From [Actinomadura] parvosata subsp. kistnae (GTDB lineage: Bacteria > Actinomycetota > Actinomycetes > Streptosporangiales > Streptosporangiaceae): a stretch of DNA of 64,000 nt. The stretch is taken from assembly GCF_900323885.1 (NCBI RefSeq), contig NZ_OOHJ01000027.1:62001-126000 (forward strand), given 5' to 3'. Below are positions 59,618 through 64,000 of this stretch, piece by piece (positions within the stretch are counted from its first letter, which is position 1; every line of letters begins with the position of its first letter). Position numbers and translations under genes: made by a program. The notes beneath the pieces are model-generated. The model was not told the DNA's origin. It saw nothing but the letters and a program-made list of their open reading frames with translations, and did not search any database.

Positions 59618-60391
59618 TCAGAACCAGCCGCGGTGCCGCGCCATCTGCTCCAGGCCCCGCTGCAGCGCCACGTCCGCCTCGTGCGGCGGCTGGTCGTAGC
59701 GGACCGTGAACCGGTTGTAGGCGTCGTGGCTGGAGGTCAGGAAGCCGCCCCGCTTGTCGGCCTCCAGGATGACGTCCATCTGCCGCGGCCCGGCGATGAA
59801 CGTCAGCTCCAGCTCGTTGAAGTGGCGCCGCCACTGCCCGCCCGCGTAGTACTCGATCTCCTGGAAGAACGGCATCGTCGAGCCGTACAGCGTGCCCCGC
59901 TCCAGGTCGGCCTTCTTGAACTGGAAGCCCAGCCGGTCGAGCGCGGCGATCACGTACTCCTGGGCCGGCAGCGGGCTGACGAACAACGGGTCGAGGTCGC
60001 CCTTGTCGAGCGCCCCCGCCAGCGCCAGCTCCGTCTGGACGCCCAGCTTCATGCCGTGCAGCGGGTGCCCGGCGATCGCGCTGATCGGCGTCTCCCACGG
60101 GATCGTGATCTCGAACGGCTGCTGGTGCTGCGCGCCCGCCGCGAGCTGGAAGGTGCCCGCCACCTGCTGGCGCAGGAAGCTGTAGGACGTCTTGTACTCG
60201 TTGTCGCCCGACTCGACCTCGACCACGGCGGTCAGGTCGATGTGGATGCCCTCGACCTTGTAGTCGGAGTTGCCGCCACGGAAGTGCACGACGCCGCGCA
60301 GCGGCTCGCCTGGGCGCACGCCCGTGTCGGTCAGCACCGTGTCGACCTCGACGCCCGCGCCGAACGCGGCCATCAGTTTGCGGAACACCAT
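59618..60391 (-). CDS. Spo0M-like (arrestin-fold) protein
   Basis: A 257-residue protein of the sporulation-control Spo0M family, which has an arrestin-like two-domain beta fold: VFRKLMAAFGAGVEVDTVLT, GEPLRGVVHFRGGNSDYKVE, QHQQPFEITIPWETPISAIA, DRLGFQFKKADLERG and NELELTFIAGPRQMDVILEA. Bacillus Spo0M affects sporulation and cell shape; actinobacterial roles are unclear. It is the last gene of a run with two SPFH proteins (9 bases between this gene and the first SPFH stop), suggesting a membrane-associated complex. Confidence 0.9.
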   Translation of the reverse strand: MVFRKLMAAFGAGVEVDTVLTDTGVRPGEPLRGVVHFRGGNSDYKVEGIHIDLTAVVEVESGDNEYKTSYSFLRQQVAGTFQLAAGAQHQQPFEITIPWETPISAIAGHPLHGMKLGVQTELALAGALDKGDLDPLFVSPLPAQEYVIAALDRLGFQFKKADLERGTLYGSTMPFFQEIEYYAGGQWRRHFNELELTFIAGPRQMDVILEADKRGGFLTSSHDAYNRFTVRYDQPPHEADVALQRGLEQMARHRGWF

Positions 60392-60400
60392 GGGGTTCTC

Positions 60401-61642
60401 CTAAGCGGAAGGTGTGTGGCCGTTCAGTTGGCCTGTCCCTGTACCCGAGATGCGGGGGAGCAACTGGGCCAGGAGAAGGGTGGAGAGCGCGGAGTCCGAC
60501 TGCCCCTGCTGGGTGCGTACGACCAGCGGCTGAGGCGCGTTCTCCGCCAGTTTGGCGCCCACGTCGAGGCGCCTGCGGGCCAGCTCGTACTGCAGCACGG
60601 CCCGGTTGTCCCGGTACGACTCGGCCAGCCGGCGCAGCGCCTTGGCCTCGTTCTCGGCGGCGGTCAGCTCGGCCCGGCCGCGCGCCTCGATCTCCCACGT
60701 CACCCGCTGCGCCTCGGTCTCCTGCTCCTCCAGCATGCGCGCGACGTCCTTGCGCGCCTTGTTGTGGGCGGCCTTGACCTCGACGACGCGGGCGTCACGG
60801 GTCTTCTTGGAGCGCTCGATCTCCATCAGCAGCGTGTCGATGCGGCGCTTGCGGGTCAGCTCCCACTCGCGCTCGTAGGCCGACAGCTCCTTGGCCACCT
60901 TCTCGCGGGTGGCCAGGTGCTGCTGGTACTGGTCGGGCAGCTGCACGTCGGGGATGTTCGCGCCGGTGATGCGCACGCCGTAGCGGCCGAGCTGGCGGTT
61001 GAGCGCGTCCTGCATGTCGCCGACGTCGGAGCCGCGCAGGTCGTACGCGCGCTCGGTGTTGACCCGGCGGCTGCGCTGCCTGATCGCGTCCTGGACCGCG
61101 CTGGACAGCACCAGGTCGAAGTTGCCCGCGCCGATCGTGCGGACGAACGCGACCGGGTCCACGATCCTGAACTTCAGGAAGAACTCGATCGACTTCAGCG
61201 GCACGTTCTCGGCCGTCGGGCAGGCCACGATCGGCGCCGAGTACGGGATCTCGGTGGAGGTGTCGACGACCGCGTCCACCCGGTCCCACGGGAGCCAGAG
61301 GTAGTGGCGGCCGGGCGGCAGCGTGCCGGTGATGGCGCCCCAGCGGCTGCGCACGCCGGTGGTGCCCTCCTCGATCTCGATGATGGCCTTGCGCCACATC
61401 GTCAGCAGCGCCAGCAGCAGGAACACCAGCGCCGCCGCCGCGCCGATCAGCTTGAAGTCGGTCAGCGCGGCCATGCCGGCGAAGTAGATCGCCAGGAACA
61501 CCAGCGTCATCCAGGCGAAGCCGCGCCGGTCCTTCGGGATGACGACGGGCACGAGCTGGCCCTGCTCGCCGCCGCGCAGGAGCTGGCGGATCTCGCCCCA
61601 GGAGGCGAGCGATTCCTTGATCTTCGAGAACTCGCGGCTCAT
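60401..61642 (-). CDS. SPFH/band 7-domain membrane protein (second of pair)
   Basis: A 413-residue protein. ATG 61642 follows the upstream stop by one base. Two membrane segments (WMTLVFLAIYFAGMA at about 45 and LIGAAAALVFLLLALLTMW at about 66-84) precede an SPFH/band-7 domain (IEIEEGTTGVRSRWGAITGT, VPLKSIEFFLKFRIVDPVAF, NFDLVLSSAVQDAIRQRSRR, about 90-235). A long charged coiled coil follows (ELSAYEREWELTRKRRIDTL to about 370). SPFH proteins scaffold membrane microdomains and protease complexes. It probably assembles with its neighbour. Confidence 0.9.
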   Translation of the reverse strand: MSREFSKIKESLASWGEIRQLLRGGEQGQLVPVVIPKDRRGFAWMTLVFLAIYFAGMAALTDFKLIGAAAALVFLLLALLTMWRKAIIEIEEGTTGVRSRWGAITGTLPPGRHYLWLPWDRVDAVVDTSTEIPYSAPIVACPTAENVPLKSIEFFLKFRIVDPVAFVRTIGAGNFDLVLSSAVQDAIRQRSRRVNTERAYDLRGSDVGDMQDALNRQLGRYGVRITGANIPDVQLPDQYQQHLATREKVAKELSAYEREWELTRKRRIDTLLMEIERSKKTRDARVVEVKAAHNKARKDVARMLEEQETEAQRVTWEIEARGRAELTAAENEAKALRRLAESYRDNRAVLQYELARRRLDVGAKLAENAPQPLVVRTQQGQSDSALSTLLLAQLLPRISGTGTGQLNGHTPSA

Positions 61643-61643
61643 C

Positions 61644-63245
61644 TCAGATCTCCTTCCCGGGCAGCAGGCGCTCGACGGTGCGTTCCAGCTCCGCGTCGGG
61701 CTCGGGTGGCGCGGGCGCCTCCGCGACGTCGGCGGCGGCCTTCGTGAGCAGCGCGGCGATCTCGTCCTCACGGTCGCGCACGCGGGTGGCGATCTCGTCG
61801 AGCCTGCCGCGGATGGCGGCCATGTCGTCGGCGGAGAACAGCGTGGCGTCCTTGCCGCCCACGAGCTGCTGGGCCAGGGCCAGGAAGTCGATGTCGGTCT
61901 GCTCGCCCACCTGCACCACCTGCGGCAGCCTGGTGGCGACGGACTCCAGCTTGGCCAGCAGGTCCTGCTGGAAGCGGTAGTCGAGGATCTCGGGGGCCTC
62001 GGCGGCCGACAGCGCCCTGATGTCCAGCGCCTGCGCCTCCAGGAGCGCGGCGTTGGCGTTCGCCGTGGACTCGGCCTCGACCAGGCGCTGCCTGGCCTGC
62101 GCGGTGGCCTGGTGGGTGGCGCGTTCGAGCGCGGTGTCCATGCGGGCCTGGTAGCCGGCGATCTCGGCCTGGATGGCGCTCAGCGTCTCCTGCAGCCCGG
62201 CCAGCTCCTTGACCAGGTCGCCCTCGTTCTGCTCCTTGCGCAGCTGGAGCTCGTACTCGTAGGTGTAGGCCTCCTTGGCGACCCGCACCATCTCGGGGGC
62301 GGCCAGGTCCATGCGGTACTCCTGGCTGGACGGCTCGGCGTGCGTGATGTTGACGTCGGTGAGCCGCACGGCGGGCAGGAACTGCTGGTTGAGGCTCTCC
62401 AGCATGCCGAGCGTGCTCTCGCCGACCAGGTCGTAGATCTCCTCGGCGCGCTGGGCGTAGATGAGCGAGCGGGTGACCTCGCTGATGGCGTTCTGGAGCT
62501 TGGACTGGAAGCCGCTGACCGAGCCGAGCACGAAGATGAACTCCGCCGGGTTCTCGATCCTGAACTGCAGGAACAGGTCCACGCTGGCCTTGACGCCCTG
62601 CTGGGTGGGCGCCTCGCTGATGGGCGCGTTGAACGGGTACTCGCGGGTGGTGTTGACGATGTAGCTGACCCGCTTCCACGGGTTGAACAGCGTCACCCGG
62701 CCCGGGTCCGCGATGTGCACCAGCTTGCCGAACTGGGTGATGAGCGCCTTGCAGCCCTCGGGCACCATCACCACGCTGCGCCGCCACCACAGGAACACCG
62801 CGGCCAGCACCAGCACGACCCAGTAGTGGGGGCCGAAGATCACCTCGGCGTTCGGGACGATGTTGCCGAGCGCGCCGATGAGGCCCAGCGCCACGAGGAT
62901 GCCCAGCGGCACGATCACCTTGGCGGTGCTGCCCTTGGGGATCACCACGGGCGAGATGACGTGCATGCCGTTCTCGGCGAAGCTGCGGTTGACGATCTCG
63001 CCGGCCTCGTTGAGCGAGGCCGACTTCGCCTCGATGAGGGTGCCGACGGAGGCGCCGCCGTCGCGGGCGGCGGCGAAGTCGCTCGCGTTCAGCCTGAAGC
63101 CGGGGGCCTGGCCGGCCAGCTGCCCGGCCTGGTCGACGACCTGCCCCATGGCCTGCCCCATCGCCTGTCTGACGTCACCCCCTTGGGCCACCGCCTGGGC
63201 TACGCCCTGACCTGCCTGGATCAGTGCCTCTCTGGGTCGTGACAT
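61644..63245 (-). CDS. SPFH/band 7-domain membrane protein (first of pair)
   Basis: A 533-residue protein; ATG 63245 with AAGGAAGG upstream. Residues 1-50 are an Ala/Gln/Gly-rich amphipathic helix (AGQGVAQAVAQGGDVRQAMG). Membrane segments lie at about 109-130 and 141-154, then the SPFH/band-7 domain (VVMVPEGCKALITQFGKLVH, FNPWKRVSYIVNTTREYPFN, KASVDLFLQFRIENPAEFIF, about 155-315), a long coiled coil (KELAGLQETLSAIQAEIAGY) and an acidic C-terminal tail. It leads the SPFH/SPFH/Spo0M operon. Likely forms an oligomeric membrane scaffold; the cargo is unknown. Confidence 0.9.
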   Translation of the reverse strand: MSRPREALIQAGQGVAQAVAQGGDVRQAMGQAMGQVVDQAGQLAGQAPGFRLNASDFAAARDGGASVGTLIEAKSASLNEAGEIVNRSFAENGMHVISPVVIPKGSTAKVIVPLGILVALGLIGALGNIVPNAEVIFGPHYWVVLVLAAVFLWWRRSVVMVPEGCKALITQFGKLVHIADPGRVTLFNPWKRVSYIVNTTREYPFNAPISEAPTQQGVKASVDLFLQFRIENPAEFIFVLGSVSGFQSKLQNAISEVTRSLIYAQRAEEIYDLVGESTLGMLESLNQQFLPAVRLTDVNITHAEPSSQEYRMDLAAPEMVRVAKEAYTYEYELQLRKEQNEGDLVKELAGLQETLSAIQAEIAGYQARMDTALERATHQATAQARQRLVEAESTANANAALLEAQALDIRALSAAEAPEILDYRFQQDLLAKLESVATRLPQVVQVGEQTDIDFLALAQQLVGGKDATLFSADDMAAIRGRLDEIATRVRDREDEIAALLTKAAADVAEAPAPPEPDAELERTVERLLPGKEI

Positions 63246-63428
63246 CGAACCTTCCTTTTCCGCTACAGGCGATTTAGACCGTATCGGGTATGACTTGCTG
63301 TTCGCTTGCAAGGTGGTGTCACAGGTGTAGTGCGACTCGTAGTAGGTGTGCTATAGATGGCCCTCGGGGTGGGCCGTCCGCCCGCGATGAGCGCCGGGGC
63401 GGCGTTCGACCTGAGAAACTACGGCCTG

Positions 63429-63662
63429 ATGAGCGAGACCGTCTACAACCGCATCGCGCTGCTGCGCGCAGAGCGGAACGTCACCCGCAGGCAGCTCTCC
63501 GACGCCCTGGGGGTGCACTACCAGACCATCGGCTATCTCGAACGCGGCGAGTACAGCCCCTCGCTCCACCTGGCGCTGCGCATCGCCGCGTACTTCGAGG
63601 TTCCGGTCGAGGTGGTCTTCTCCACCACGCCCTTCCCCCGCATCGGCCAGCGCTCCGCCTGA
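63429..63662 (+). CDS. Small XRE-family helix-turn-helix regulator
   Basis: A 77-residue Cro/C1-type regulator that is almost only a helix-turn-helix domain: MSETVYNRIALLRAERNVTR, RQLSDALGVHYQTIGYLERG, EYSPSLHLALRIAAYFEVPV. It resembles the YozG-type proteins. ATG 63429 gives the typical start, though an in-frame ATG at 63357 adds 24 residues and neither has a strong ribosome site. It is divergent from the SPFH operon (about 180 bases) and lies just upstream of uvrB. Its target is unknown. Confidence 0.85.
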   Translation: MSETVYNRIALLRAERNVTRRQLSDALGVHYQTIGYLERGEYSPSLHLALRIAAYFEVPVEVVFSTTPFPRIGQRSA

Positions 63663-63697
63663 CTGTTTCTGTCGGTCGGGCCGCCTACAGTGGCAGC

Positions 63698-64000
63698 ATG
63701 CGACCGGTCACTGATTTGCAGCGGAAGGTGGCGCCCTTCGAGGTCGTCACCGAGATGACTCCATCGGGCGACCAGCCGACGGCCATCGCCGAGCTGGAGC
63801 GCCGCGTCAAGGCCGGGGAGAAGGACAGCGTCCTGCTGGGCGCCACCGGCACCGGCAAGACGGCCACGATCGCGTGGCTGATCGAGCGGCTGCAGCGGCC
63901 CGCCCTGGTCATGCAGCCCAACAAGACCCTCGCCGCCCAGTTCGCCAACGAGCTGCGCGAGATGCTGCCCAACAACGCGGTCGAGTACTTCGTCTCGTAC
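63698..64000 (+). CDS. uvrB: Excinuclease ABC subunit B (5' part)
   Basis: The first 101 residues of UvrB, running off the window. UvrB is the helicase-like damage-recognition subunit of nucleotide excision repair. FEVVTEMTPSGDQPTAIAEL, Walker A VLLGATGTGKTATIAWLIER, the motif region VMQPNKTLAAQFANELREML and NAVEYFVSY at the edge. ATG 63698 starts MRPVTDLQRK, typical for actinobacteria. About 35 bases separate it from the small XRE gene. Confidence 0.97.
   Translation, partial: MRPVTDLQRKVAPFEVVTEMTPSGDQPTAIAELERRVKAGEKDSVLLGATGTGKTATIAWLIERLQRPALVMQPNKTLAAQFANELREMLPNNAVEYFVSY

Overview
The window is a high-G+C actinobacterial chromosome segment. Codons nearly always end in G or C, GTG and TTG starts are common, and gene order matches the actinomycete core neighbourhood lgt / gltB-gltD / pyk / ANTAR regulator / liv genes / polA / rpsA / coaE / uvrB. 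Protein style and low-complexity spacers suggest a Streptosporangiales member (Nonomuraea-like); that genus call is inference. No insertion sequence, prophage, CRISPR array or rRNA operon was seen.

0-14 kb: the 3' end of a DsbA-like thioredoxin gene, lgt, a VIT-family transporter and two tandem paralogues that join a low-complexity cytoplasmic tail to one membrane segment and a small extracellular domain. A reverse-strand branched-polyamine-synthase-like gene with an extra C-terminal domain follows, then the gltB-gltD pair.

14-26 kb: regulator/enzyme pairs (XRE and aldo-keto reductase; TetR and DHA2 exporter; LysR and SDR), a subtilase lipoprotein with a DUF2784-like protein, pyruvate kinase, dapD and a PNPOx-family protein. 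The TetR gene is preceded by three identically spaced inverted repeats. The LysR/SDR spacer holds a perfect T-N11-A palindrome.

26-38 kb: an unusual tRNA-Leu(CAA), a PdtaR-type ANTAR regulator, three tandem branched-chain-amino-acid binding lipoproteins, and a convergent livH-livM-livG-livF operon. LivH carries an extra extracytoplasmic domain. Its long upstream region has a palindrome cluster and interleaved inverted repeats that could be a structured RNA.

38-49 kb: thioesterase, polA, polysaccharide deacetylase, rpsA with a strong terminator, an epoxide-hydrolase-like protein, a TAP-like secreted hydrolase lacking its nucleophile, a GNAT gene, a Clp-N protein and coaE.

49-64 kb: accessory genes between coaE and uvrB. 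The most striking is an 1853-residue NLR-like protein: TIR, degenerate metallophosphoesterase, unclassified domain, NACHT ATPase, pentapeptide repeats, about 15 WD40 repeats. Also here are an ArsB/SLC13-like transporter, a three-gene operon (two-TM protein, cupin-like protein, inositol-monophosphatase-family protein), a methyltransferase, a Spo0M/SPFH/SPFH operon, a small XRE regulator and the start of uvrB.

Five genes carry what look like single-base indels (lgt, the second low-complexity paralogue, a reverse-strand lipoprotein, the GNAT and the methyltransferase). Because there are several and four have the same sign, sequencing error is at least as likely as real decay.
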